A stretch of 8,288 nucleotides of DNA from Streptomyces griseus (GTDB lineage Bacteria > Bacteroidota > Bacteroidia > Chitinophagales > Chitinophagaceae), in assembly GCA_943323705.2 (NCBI GenBank), contig CALPIT020000107.1, positions 1 to 8,288 of the forward strand, given 5' to 3'. The notes under the pieces were generated by a model. It did not search any database. It saw only the letters and a list, made by a program, of their open reading frames with translations, and had not been told where the DNA came from. Shown here piece by piece: positions 1 through 6,422 of this stretch. Position numbers and translations under genes: made by a program. Within the stretch, counting starts at the first letter, position 1. The number at the start of each line of letters is the position of its first letter.

Positions 1-2
1 TA

Positions 3-95
3 CTTAAACTTACTGATAAAATTTCCACACTTCGTGTAAGCGAAGAAGAAGAAAAAGAAGGCTTAGACTGGAGTCAGCATGAAGAAAAACTTTGA
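3..95 (+). CDS. amt: Ammonium transporter, C-terminal tail (partial)
   Basis: Thirty codons of an incomplete gene that enters from the left edge and stops at TGA 93-95. The readable peptide contains RVSEEEEKEGLD and then SQHEE. This matches the conserved cytoplasmic tail of Amt/AmtB ammonium channels, where an LRV-(S/P)-E-E-x-E-x-x-GLD stretch is followed by a short S-x-H-x-E segment. In that family the tail contacts neighbouring subunits of the trimer and takes part in gating and in PII (GlnK) regulation. All eleven membrane helices lie outside the window, so the call rests on the tail alone. The other two forward frames hit stops within the first 40 bases, which supports this frame. No terminator hairpin is visible directly after the stop. 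Confidence 0.8.
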   Translation, partial: LKLTDKISTLRVSEEEEKEGLDWSQHEEKL

Positions 96-129
96 TCTAT
101 TTTTAAATGAATTCTATTGTATCTTATTA

Positions 130-175
130 ATGTTTAGTATTTGTATATTGTGATACTTAAAAAATACTATTACAT
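130..175 (+). repeat. Nested inverted repeat in the leader of the permease gene
   Basis: Seen directly: TAGTATTT (135-142) is perfectly complementary to AAATACTA (162-169). The pairing extends outward, after a small bulge, through ATGT (130-133) with ACAT (172-175). Inside the loop a second hairpin, GTAT (143-146) with ATAC (153-156), is possible. The structure ends five bases before the permease ATG. It could be a leader hairpin affecting translation or a twofold operator. It also covers the likely promoter region, since AGTATTTG at 136-143 partly resembles the TAnnTTTG element with a TTG at 117-119. AT-rich DNA yields such repeats by chance, so function is unproven. Confidence 0.35.
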
Positions 176-180
176 CTTTC

Positions 181-1533
181 ATGTCAAAAGTTTCAGATAA
201 AAAAACAATTATCCTGAAAAGAGTTTTAGGTCTCAGTAGCAGTGTATTATTGGTTACGGGGATAATGATTGGGACTGGAATCTTCAAGAAAGTGGCTCCA
301 ATGGCCGCTTCAGGACTATCATCGGGCTATATCATTGCAGCATGGATTGTTGCAGGAATAGTTACCATACTTGGAGCATTGTCTGTTTCAGGATTGGCCT
401 CCTTAACCGCCGAATCTGGCGGAGAATATGAATACATACGAATCATTTTCGGAAATTTTATTGCATTTATTTTTGGCTGGACTTGTTTTGTAATCATTGG
501 AAGCGCTTCTGTTGCTGCTATGAGTTACTTATTTACACAATCGTTGAATTCAATTTTTCATTCTTCATTTCTTGTAGATGATTTCAATATAAAAATCACT
601 GCTTGTGTTGTGATCATCCTGCTTACTTGGTTGAATTGTTTGGGTACAAAAAAAAGTGCTTTTCTAAATAATGTATTAACCTGGTTTAAAATCGGTGGCG
701 TATTATTTCTGATTATTGGTGGTTTGTTCTTTTTTAAATCTGAATTACCAGTTAAAGATTCAATACCAATTCAGCATTTTTCAGGGTTTAAATTAATGGG
801 TGTTTTTTTTGCAGCCATGTTGAGTGCTTTTTGGGCTTATGACGGATGGTTGAGTGTTGCTTTTATTTCAGGAGAAATTAAAAATCCTCAAAAAAATGTA
901 CCTGTAGCCATTATTACAGGTATCTCTTTGGTAATGGTTTTATATGTGCTTTTGAATTGGGCTTTTTTAAATGTGATACCATTAAACCAACTCGCCAATT
1001 TGAGTAAAAATCAAATCGCAGCGGCAGAAATGAGCAAACAATTGTTTGGCAACTCTGGTAACCTTTTGATTTCTTTGTTGATATTAATTAGTGCTTTGGG
1101 CTCTTTGAACGGAATTATTATTACTTATTCAAGGATGTATTATAAAATGGCTACAGACGGTTTCTTCTTCTCTCGTGCTGCGGTTGTGCATTCACGTTAT
1201 GAAACACCATATATGGCTTTGATATATGCCATGTTCGTTAGTTGTTTGCTTGTTTTTAGTGGCAGTTTTGATACACTTACAGATATGATAGTTTTTGCAG
1301 GCTTTTTATTTTATGCTTTATTGGCTTATGGATTTATCCTGATGAAAAGAAAAGGAAAAATTTCGGGAAAAAGCTTTGGTTATCCTTATGTACAGGTCGT
1401 TTATATTTTATTTTCCTTGTTGCTAATGGTGAATACTTGCATCAGTCAACCCAAACAAACTTTATTCGGAATTGGATTGATGTTGAGTGGAATCCCTTTT
1501 TATTTCTATTTCAAAAAAAAGAAGTCTACATAA
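181..1533 (+). CDS. APC-superfamily amino acid permease, LAT/SteT-like
   Basis: A 450-residue inner-membrane protein with about twelve hydrophobic segments, the usual size and fold of amino acid/polyamine/organocation transporters. Helix 1 carries GIMIGTGIF (residues 27-35), the unwound substrate-binding segment of the superfamily. SGGEYEYIR follows at about 79-87. LNCLGTKKSAFLNN (151-164) and the helix 6 region AYDGW with GEIKNPQKNVP (219-241) are typical of the L-type amino acid transporter branch, which includes the Ser/Thr exchanger SteT. The likely role is exchange or proton-coupled uptake of neutral amino acids; the substrate cannot be read from the sequence. The ATG at 181 is the first Met and sits just before the hydrophobic core. 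The gene lies 85 bases after the ammonium transporter on the same strand, but nothing shows a joint transcript. Its stop lies two bases from the stop of the convergent protease gene. Confidence 0.9.
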   Translation: MSKVSDKKTIILKRVLGLSSSVLLVTGIMIGTGIFKKVAPMAASGLSSGYIIAAWIVAGIVTILGALSVSGLASLTAESGGEYEYIRIIFGNFIAFIFGWTCFVIIGSASVAAMSYLFTQSLNSIFHSSFLVDDFNIKITACVVIILLTWLNCLGTKKSAFLNNVLTWFKIGGVLFLIIGGLFFFKSELPVKDSIPIQHFSGFKLMGVFFAAMLSAFWAYDGWLSVAFISGEIKNPQKNVPVAIITGISLVMVLYVLLNWAFLNVIPLNQLANLSKNQIAAAEMSKQLFGNSGNLLISLLILISALGSLNGIIITYSRMYYKMATDGFFFSRAAVVHSRYETPYMALIYAMFVSCLLVFSGSFDTLTDMIVFAGFLFYALLAYGFILMKRKGKISGKSFGYPYVQVVYILFSLLLMVNTCISQPKQTLFGIGLMLSGIPFYFYFKKKKST

Positions 1534-1535
1534 AA

Positions 1536-3107
1536 TTATTTTGAAACTAGTTCCAACGCTTTCTTGATGTCTTTGTCATCAGCTGCCTTTGTCTGATAAT
1601 AGCCATTCTTCTTCCAGATCATATTGGCAATCAAATATTTTGCATTTTCAAGCAACATTTTTTTATCTGTAGGTGTATACATCTTAATGTCAATTTTGTT
1701 TGATTGAATATCATTTAATAATAGGTTCCAATCGTTGTCAGACAATATGAAATTTGTAGCAAAATCGTTTGGTGTTTTAAACGACTTTAATTTTTCTTTT
1801 TGCATGATAGCAAATTCAAATGCAAAATGATTGAGTATGCCTTTTGCATATACATCGCTAAAAAAATCACTGATATTGTTAGAATCTAAAGGTGTTACTA
1901 AGTCTGGCATAATGCCACCGCCTGCATATAGTTTTTTTCCAGATGGACTTTTGAAAGTTTTTCCAGATTTATGTAAACTATCTTCATTGTAATTGTTGTT
2001 TTCTGTTTCATCGTAATAAGCTTTTGTGCCATTTTGATAAGAGCGTTGAATACTTCTCCCTGTAGGTGTATAATAGCGAGCAACGGTTAAACGAAGTGCT
2101 CCTTTATCGCTCAGATCAAATTGTTCTTGAACCAGCCCTTTTCCAAAACTTCTGCTGCCAATAATAGTAGCTCTGTCCCAGTCTTGAAGTGCACCCATCA
2201 ACACTTCACTAGCGCTGGCACTGCCTTCATCTGATAAAACATATAATTTCCCTTTTTCAAATTGGCCTTGTCTTCTGCATCTGTATTCTTTTTTAGGAGC
2301 GTGTTTGCCTTCAGTATAGGTTATCATTTTGTCGCCTTCCAGAAATTCATCCGCAATTTCAATCGCTTCGTCCAATACACCACCGCCATTATCTCTTAAA
2401 TCCAAAATCAGATTTTTCATACCTTTTTTATTAAGCATGGTTAATGCGGTCATGAAATCGTGGTATGTTTGAGTTGAAAATTTATTGATTTTGATATAGC
2501 CATTGATGCTGTCTATCATAAAGCTAGCGTCTACACTGTTTACAGGAACGAGGTCTCTCGAAACATTGAAAGCTATTTTTTTCTTGTTTCTTAGGATACC
2601 CAGTTTCAAAGCCGAACCTCTGTTGCCCCTGAGTATTTTTCTCATTGAATCAACTTCTATTTTTTGACCGGCAACATTCTTGTCGTTTACCGAAATAAGC
2701 TGATCTCCTGACGCTAATCCTGCTTTTTCTGCAGGGCCATCTTCTATGATATTGAGCACATTTAAAGTATCGTTGTAAATTTCAAATTCAATGCCCACGC
2801 CGTAAAAATTTCCTTGAATGTCATTATTGATATCTTCTAATTCTGCAGGGGGAATATAATGAGAATGAGGGTCTAGCTGGCTTAATATCGCTTCAATGGC
2901 GGTATCTGCAAGATTTTTGGTGTTTATATTATCTACATACTTGTTTTTAATTAAACTCAACACTTCACGGACCGTGTTGCTTTTTTCATGATAGAAAAAA
3001 CTTTCGTCAGGAAAATTATCTCTCATTTTAAAACCGATAAAAATACCAATACTCATCGCCACACTAAATAATAAAGGAAGCCAAATATGTAATTTTTGTT
3101 TGTTCAT
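1536..3107 (-). CDS. S41 family C-terminal processing protease (CtpA/Prc type), membrane anchored
   Basis: A 523-residue serine protease of family S41, which degrades or trims proteins from their C-termini in the periplasm. One hydrophobic segment near the N-terminus (about residues 8-25) looks like a signal anchor. A PDZ domain follows at roughly 100-180 (GVGIEFE, then DGPAEKAGL and GDQLISVND), and then the catalytic domain. The Ser of GSASASE is at 298, the Lys of SFGKGLVQ at 323 (25 residues later, as in CtpB and Prc) and the Gln at 327, so the triad is complete. LILDLRDNGGG (about 233-243) is also conserved. The frame is open back to an ATG at 3194, but I chose the ATG at 3107: it puts the anchor at the very N-terminus, and a promoter-like TACCTTCG (3153-3146) lies inside the longer version. 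The C-terminal 120 residues are family specific. Transcribed divergently from the murK-like gene. Confidence 0.92.
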   Translation of the reverse strand: MNKQKLHIWLPLLFSVAMSIGIFIGFKMRDNFPDESFFYHEKSNTVREVLSLIKNKYVDNINTKNLADTAIEAILSQLDPHSHYIPPAELEDINNDIQGNFYGVGIEFEIYNDTLNVLNIIEDGPAEKAGLASGDQLISVNDKNVAGQKIEVDSMRKILRGNRGSALKLGILRNKKKIAFNVSRDLVPVNSVDASFMIDSINGYIKINKFSTQTYHDFMTALTMLNKKGMKNLILDLRDNGGGVLDEAIEIADEFLEGDKMITYTEGKHAPKKEYRCRRQGQFEKGKLYVLSDEGSASASEVLMGALQDWDRATIIGSRSFGKGLVQEQFDLSDKGALRLTVARYYTPTGRSIQRSYQNGTKAYYDETENNNYNEDSLHKSGKTFKSPSGKKLYAGGGIMPDLVTPLDSNNISDFFSDVYAKGILNHFAFEFAIMQKEKLKSFKTPNDFATNFILSDNDWNLLLNDIQSNKIDIKMYTPTDKKMLLENAKYLIANMIWKKNGYYQTKAADDKDIKKALELVSK

Positions 3108-3145
3108 GATTAAATTAAATCTATAAGTTAGAAAAGAAAGTTGCA

Positions 3146-3153
3146 CGAAGGTA
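3146..3153 (-). promoter_or_regulatory. Probable -7 promoter element of the S41 protease gene
   Basis: On the minus strand the bases read TACCTTCG followed by TGCAAC, one mismatch from the Bacteroidota consensus TAnnTTTG. It lies 38 bases upstream of the ATG at 3107, giving a leader of about 30 bases. A TTG lies upstream (complement of 3167-3169), but the 13-base spacing is shorter than the usual 17-23, so the -33 half is weak. The position supports the shorter start of the protease gene. Confidence 0.5.
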
Positions 3154-3227
3154 ATTTTTTTGTTTTCAACAGAGATAATTTTAAAGAAATTCAACTGAAA
3201 GCTTTAACTTGATAAATAAAAAACAAC

Positions 3228-4070
3228 ATGTCAATTAAGTTGATTGCAGACAGCGGTTCTTCCAAAACAGAATGGTGTCTTATTATTGGAAATAAAAAAA
3301 CACAGATTCAAACTCAGGGAATAAGCCCATATTTTTTAAATGTTGAACAAGTGATTCAGATTTTAATTAAAGAATTGCTTCCGAAAATGAAAAAGCATGT
3401 TCCCGATGAAATCCATTATTATGGCACAGGTTGCAGTAATATCGAGAATGTGAAAATGATAAAATCGGCGCTTAAAAAAGTGTTTCCAACTGCTAAATGC
3501 CATGTTGACCATGATTTACTTGGTGCCGCAAGAGCATTGTGCGGCAACGAAAAAGGAATAGCCTGTATTTTGGGAACTGGTTCAAATTCATGTTTTTATA
3601 ATGGTAAAAAGATTATTAAAAATAGTCCTGGTTTGGGATATGTACTTGGCGATGAAGGAAGCGGTACTTACTTGGGAAAAAAAGTGATACAGTATTATCT
3701 CTACAATACTTTTGATGCAGACCTGATGGATAGATTCAATTCGAAGTATAACACTTCAGTTACAGAAATACTAGATGCTGTATATAAACAACCGCTTCCA
3801 AATAGATTTCTCGCAGGGTTTACCGGATTTTTAATTGAAAATCGTGGTCATTTTATGATAGAAAATATTATTGAAGATGGGTTTAATGATTTCTTTTTCA
3901 ATCATATTTATAAATACCGTGAAAGTTGGACTATGCCGATTCATTTTGTAGGTAGCGTGGCTTATGGATTCCGGGATGTATTAAAAGACTTGTGTAGCTC
4001 TTATGAATTACAATTAGGTAAAGTGTTGAAAAATCCAATGGAAGGCTTAATAAAATATCATCAAAAATAG
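3228..4070 (+). CDS. BadF/BcrA-family sugar kinase, probable MurNAc/GlcNAc kinase (MurK-like)
   Basis: A 280-residue ATPase of the ASKHA fold, in the branch that holds N-acetylglucosamine kinases and the MurNAc/GlcNAc kinase MurK. Visible motifs in order: phosphate-1 loop IADSGSSKTEW (6-16), a YGTGCS turn (65-70), DHDLLGAARA (94-103) whose Asp 96 aligns with the catalytic Asp of GlcNAc kinases, phosphate-2 ILGTGSNS (114-121), GDEGSG (141-146), and adenosine-site VGSVAYGF (241-248). It should phosphorylate the 6-hydroxyl of an N-acetylated amino sugar in the cytoplasm. The murQ gene starts five bases after its stop. That suggests MurNAc is the relevant substrate, because its 6-phosphate is what MurQ uses. 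Linked kinase-etherase pairs are known in other Bacteroidota such as Tannerella. Family membership is clear; MurNAc specificity is inferred from context, and a pure GlcNAc kinase remains possible. Confidence 0.85.
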   Translation: MSIKLIADSGSSKTEWCLIIGNKKTQIQTQGISPYFLNVEQVIQILIKELLPKMKKHVPDEIHYYGTGCSNIENVKMIKSALKKVFPTAKCHVDHDLLGAARALCGNEKGIACILGTGSNSCFYNGKKIIKNSPGLGYVLGDEGSGTYLGKKVIQYYLYNTFDADLMDRFNSKYNTSVTEILDAVYKQPLPNRFLAGFTGFLIENRGHFMIENIIEDGFNDFFFNHIYKYRESWTMPIHFVGSVAYGFRDVLKDLCSSYELQLGKVLKNPMEGLIKYHQK

Positions 4071-4075
4071 CCAAC

Positions 4076-4891
4076 ATGGATTTTGTAAAAATAACAGAAT
4101 CATCTTCAATTTACTCCGACATTGAAAAGATGTCAGTCGCAGAGATTATTCATTCAATTAATCAAGAAGATAAAAAAGTGGCATTTGCGGTAGCGCAAGT
4201 CCTACCTCAAATTGAGAGACTAGTAACGGCAGCTACAGAAAGAATTTTATCAGGCGGAAGGCTTTTTTATATAGGTGCAGGCACAAGCGGTAGATTAGGA
4301 GTTTTAGACGCAAGCGAGTGTGTGCCTACGTTTGGAGTTGACCCAGATTTGGTAACAGCTATAATTGCAGGAGGGGATAAAGCACTAAGACATCCCGTTG
4401 AATTTGCTGAGGATGATACTGAAAAGGGCTGGAAAGACCTTCAGCAAAATAATATTTCGGAGGGTGATATATTGATTGGATTGACTGCTGCAGGTACCAC
4501 ACCATATGTATTAGCTGCACTTCAACAGGGTAGAGATTATGGGATACTTACAGGTTCCGTTTCATGTAATCCAGATTGTCCAATCAGTAAAATTGCTGAA
4601 TTCCCCATAGAAATCATTGTAGGCCCCGAATTTATTACCGGAAGCACAAGAATGAAATCAGGAACCGCACAGAAAATGGTATTAAATATGATTTCCACAA
4701 CTTTAATGATAAAACTTGGCAGGATTGAAGGGAATAAAATGGTAAACATGCAATTATCAAACGAAAAATTAATCAACAGAGGCATTAAAATGGTGATGGA
4801 ATCCCTAAATATTGATAATGTTGAACTTGCTGCATCTTTGCTGAAAAAATACGGAAATGTAAAAAATACTATAAATAGTCAACGCAAATAA
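4076..4891 (+). CDS. murQ: N-acetylmuramic acid 6-phosphate etherase
   Basis: A 271-residue SIS-domain enzyme that hydrolyses the lactyl ether of MurNAc-6-phosphate, giving GlcNAc-6-phosphate and D-lactate in the cytoplasm. The signature is nearly intact: YIGAGTSGRLGVLDASEC (65-82) with Glu 81 at the position of catalytic Glu 83 of E. coli MurQ, and AEDD (111-114) with Glu 112 at the position of the second acid, Glu 114. LTAAGTTPYV (136-145), SCNPDCPIS (163-171), the GPEFITGSTRMKSGTAQK block (183-200) and the QLSNEKL helix (226-232) follow. It is somewhat shorter than the roughly 300-residue E. coli enzyme, mainly at the ends. Translation is probably coupled to the upstream kinase (five-base gap). 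The GlcNAc-6-phosphate formed would need NagA and NagB, which are not in the window. Confidence 0.95.
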   Translation: MDFVKITESSSIYSDIEKMSVAEIIHSINQEDKKVAFAVAQVLPQIERLVTAATERILSGGRLFYIGAGTSGRLGVLDASECVPTFGVDPDLVTAIIAGGDKALRHPVEFAEDDTEKGWKDLQQNNISEGDILIGLTAAGTTPYVLAALQQGRDYGILTGSVSCNPDCPISKIAEFPIEIIVGPEFITGSTRMKSGTAQKMVLNMISTTLMIKLGRIEGNKMVNMQLSNEKLINRGIKMVMESLNIDNVELAASLLKKYGNVKNTINSQRK

Positions 4892-4920
4892 AAAAAATCA
4901 CTTGTTTGATAATTTTTTTT
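4890..4920 (+). terminator. Possible weak A/T-stem terminator after murQ
   Basis: Starting at the end of the stop codon, an A-run flows into ATCA (4897-4900), a six-base loop, TGAT (4907-4910) and eight Ts (4913-4920). The A-run can pair with the T-run across an AA bulge. The stem has a single G-C pair, so it is a poor hairpin. It is listed because it is the only terminator-like structure between murQ and the next gene. Confidence 0.3.
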
Positions 4921-4932
4921 CCATTAAATTTA
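4902..4932 (+). promoter_or_regulatory. Candidate promoter of the T9SS cargo gene
   Basis: A TTG at 4902-4904 and TAAATTTA at 4925-4932 (one mismatch to TAnnTTTG) are separated by 20 bases, within the Bacteroidota spacing of about 17-23. The ATG at 4970 would then have a leader of roughly 30 bases. The stretch is very AT-rich and the 9-base TTAAATTTA occurs again at 4937-4945, so a chance match is possible. Confidence 0.35.
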
Positions 4933-4969
4933 TCACTTAAATTTAATAATTAATCAAATACATTCACTT

Positions 4970-6214
4970 ATGAACAACAAATTTTTACTCACGACCGCTT
5001 TGATTGCTGGTTCTTTATTTTCTACAGCACAACAAAACAAAACAACTTACGCTATTACCGGTGATGGTAATAATGATTTCGTTTGGATGAACATCCGTCA
5101 GGTGGATTTGAGTACTGGACAAGTTATTAAAACTGTCTTCGAAAGAAACAAAACTAATTTCAGCATCACTGATGTAAATTCTAAATCAGTTGCCAGCCAA
5201 AACAATTTCACTTCAGAAAATATTTTCACTTCTACAAATTATCCTACCGGAACTTTTGTAGCTGCCGCTGCTTATGATAAGAGAAGCAATAAATTATTTT
5301 TCACACCCATGCGCAGAGGAGAATTGCGTTGGATGGATTTAAACGCAGGAACTGAAAATCCTCAGTTTTTTACCATGCCAATTGCTAATTACAAAACATT
5401 GGATCCAAATGACGAGGCTACAAATATAACCCGCATGGTTATTGGTGCTGACGGCAATGGATATGCGCTAAGCAACGATGGCAATCACTTTTTCTCTTTC
5501 ACCACTGGAAAAAAACCTTCAATCAAAGAATTGGGTAACATTATCGATGCTGATGGAAATTCTGGTGTTTCAATTCACAACAAATGCAGCAGCTGGGGCG
5601 GTGATATGATTGCTGATGCTTTCGGTAAATTATATGTGATTTCAGCAAGTCATACCGTGTTTTCAATTGATATCAATACTCGTATTGCAACTTACATGGG
5701 AACTATTCAAGGACTTCCTGTTAACTACACAACCAATGCTGCTGCTGTTAATGACGAAGGTGAAATTGTTGTAGCAAGTGCTAATATGTTTGATGGTTAT
5801 TACAAATTACAAATCAATGATTTAAAAGCTGTAAAAATCCAAGGTTCTGAAGTTAAATTCAATACTTCTGATTTCGCAAACTCAAACCTTTTATTACAAA
5901 AAGAAGCTAACAATTTACTGAATAGTAAAGTAGTTCCTGTTGCAACAACTCCAGTGGATGCTAAAATATTCCCTAATCCAGTTACTTCTTCTTCATTTAA
6001 TGTATTGTTTGACAATAGAAGTGAAGGAAGATATACAATCGTTCTTTTTGATTTGGCTGGACGTACCATGCAGACGAAAACTGTTTCTGTAAGTTCAGGT
6101 GTTCAAACTGAAAAAATAAACTTAAATAAACATCTTGCAAAAGGCGTTTATTTTGTAAAAGTACTTGACGAAAACAAATCAATTATCATCAACGAAAAAG
6201 TGGTAATTCAATAA
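4970..6214 (+). CDS. Secreted protein of unknown function with T9SS type A sorting domain
   Basis: A 414-residue exported protein. The first 20 residues form a signal peptide (Lys 4, a hydrophobic core LLTTALIAGSLF, probable cleavage after STA at 18-20). The body (about 25-310) is rich in short beta-strand units with turns such as AYDKRSNKLFF (101-111), GADGNGYALSNDG (159-171), DAFGKLYVISA (216-226) and NDEGEIVVASA (261-271). These are spaced like blades of a beta-propeller, though I cannot place it in a named family. The C-terminus from IFPNPV (333-338) to the end, with LFDLAGR (359-365), GVYFVKV (392-398) and a closing VVIQ, is a T9SS type A sorting domain. That domain directs export across the outer membrane and is normally cleaved during surface attachment or release. 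The protein should therefore be extracellular. Four catalytic-looking motifs searched for by eye (serine or metallo protease, glycosidase, lipase) were not found. The gene stands alone and ends at a strong terminator. Confidence 0.85.
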   Translation: MNNKFLLTTALIAGSLFSTAQQNKTTYAITGDGNNDFVWMNIRQVDLSTGQVIKTVFERNKTNFSITDVNSKSVASQNNFTSENIFTSTNYPTGTFVAAAAYDKRSNKLFFTPMRRGELRWMDLNAGTENPQFFTMPIANYKTLDPNDEATNITRMVIGADGNGYALSNDGNHFFSFTTGKKPSIKELGNIIDADGNSGVSIHNKCSSWGGDMIADAFGKLYVISASHTVFSIDINTRIATYMGTIQGLPVNYTTNAAAVNDEGEIVVASANMFDGYYKLQINDLKAVKIQGSEVKFNTSDFANSNLLLQKEANNLLNSKVVPVATTPVDAKIFPNPVTSSSFNVLFDNRSEGRYTIVLFDLAGRTMQTKTVSVSSGVQTEKINLNKHLAKGVYFVKVLDENKSIIINEKVVIQ

Positions 6215-6236
6215 ATAATTTCGGGTTAATAAGTCC

Positions 6237-6266
6237 AGAGGCTGTCAATGACAGCCTCTTTTTTTT
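6237..6266 (+). terminator. Intrinsic terminator after the T9SS cargo gene
   Basis: AGAGGCTGTC (6237-6246) and GACAGCCTCT (6250-6259) form a perfect ten-pair stem with a three-base AAT loop, followed by an unbroken T-run to 6266. This is a classic rho-independent terminator 22 bases after the stop codon. There is no T-run on the other side, so it acts on the plus strand only. Confidence 0.93.
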
Positions 6267-6289
6267 ATTTTTTACCAGCGTTTTTTTAA

Positions 6290-6359
6290 TGTGATACCGA
6301 TTAGTCATCTGTAATGGTCCAATAAAATTGTCCCAAACAGCTGTCATATCGGCATTATA
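6290..6359. repeat. Imperfect long inverted repeat in the intergenic gap
   Basis: The non-coding gap 6215-6422 holds, besides the terminator, a 70-base imperfect palindrome with all its arms in nearly the same register. ATACCGAT (6294-6301) pairs with ATCGGCAT (6348-6355) with one mismatch, extending to 6290/6359 through A-T and G-T pairs. CTGT (6309-6312) pairs with ACAG (6337-6340), TGG (6315-6317) with CCA (6333-6335), and CAAT (6320-6323) with ATTG (6327-6330) around an AAA loop. It could be a structured RNA, a decayed small inverted-repeat element or chance. I see no open frame or promoter that would assign it. Confidence 0.35.
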
Positions 6360-6401
6360 CCAGAAAAAATAGAACTAAAAAGTTATTTTAATTGGTATAA
6401 T
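6354..6401. promoter_or_regulatory. Inverted repeat overlapping the probable promoter of the 187-residue protein gene
   Basis: ATTATACC (6354-6361) and GGTATAAT (6394-6401) are perfect inverted copies, 32 bases apart; both are flanked by GC-containing context (GC before the first, TTTGC after the second). The second copy runs into TATAATTTG (6396-6404), which resembles a TAnnTTTG element with one extra base and lies 18 bases before the ATG at 6423. A repressor or activator binding both half-sites would sit on the promoter. No clear -33 TTG is present, which would fit an activated promoter, but this is inference. Confidence 0.3.
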
Positions 6402-6422
6402 TTGCATCATAAAATAATTTTC

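Noticed and set aside
3..1533. Ammonium transporter and amino acid permease as one operon
   Set aside because: An 85-base gap with its own promoter-like and hairpin sequence separates them, and no functional link is evident.
1531..1541. AAAATTATTTT palindrome at the convergent gene junction as a bidirectional terminator
   Set aside because: Only A-T pairs and a one-base loop, too weak to call a terminator.
1898..2083. Open frame on the minus strand inside the protease gene
   Set aside because: It lies in another frame of a clear S41 protease gene and has no recognisable features.
4537..4785. Open frame opposite murQ
   Set aside because: Antisense to a highly conserved MurQ coding region; hydrophobic peptide without family features.
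4924..4945. Direct repeat TTAAATTTA (4924-4932 and 4937-4945)
   Set aside because: Very low complexity in an AT-rich gap; likely chance, one copy being counted only as a possible promoter element.
5800..6182. Two overlapping open frames opposite the T9SS sorting domain
   Set aside because: The plus strand here encodes a recognisable sorting domain; the antisense peptides look like by-products.
6402..6422. TTG start seven codons upstream of the 187-residue protein
   Set aside because: It overlaps the probable promoter element, and the ATG at 6423 is a better start in a phylum that seldom uses TTG.
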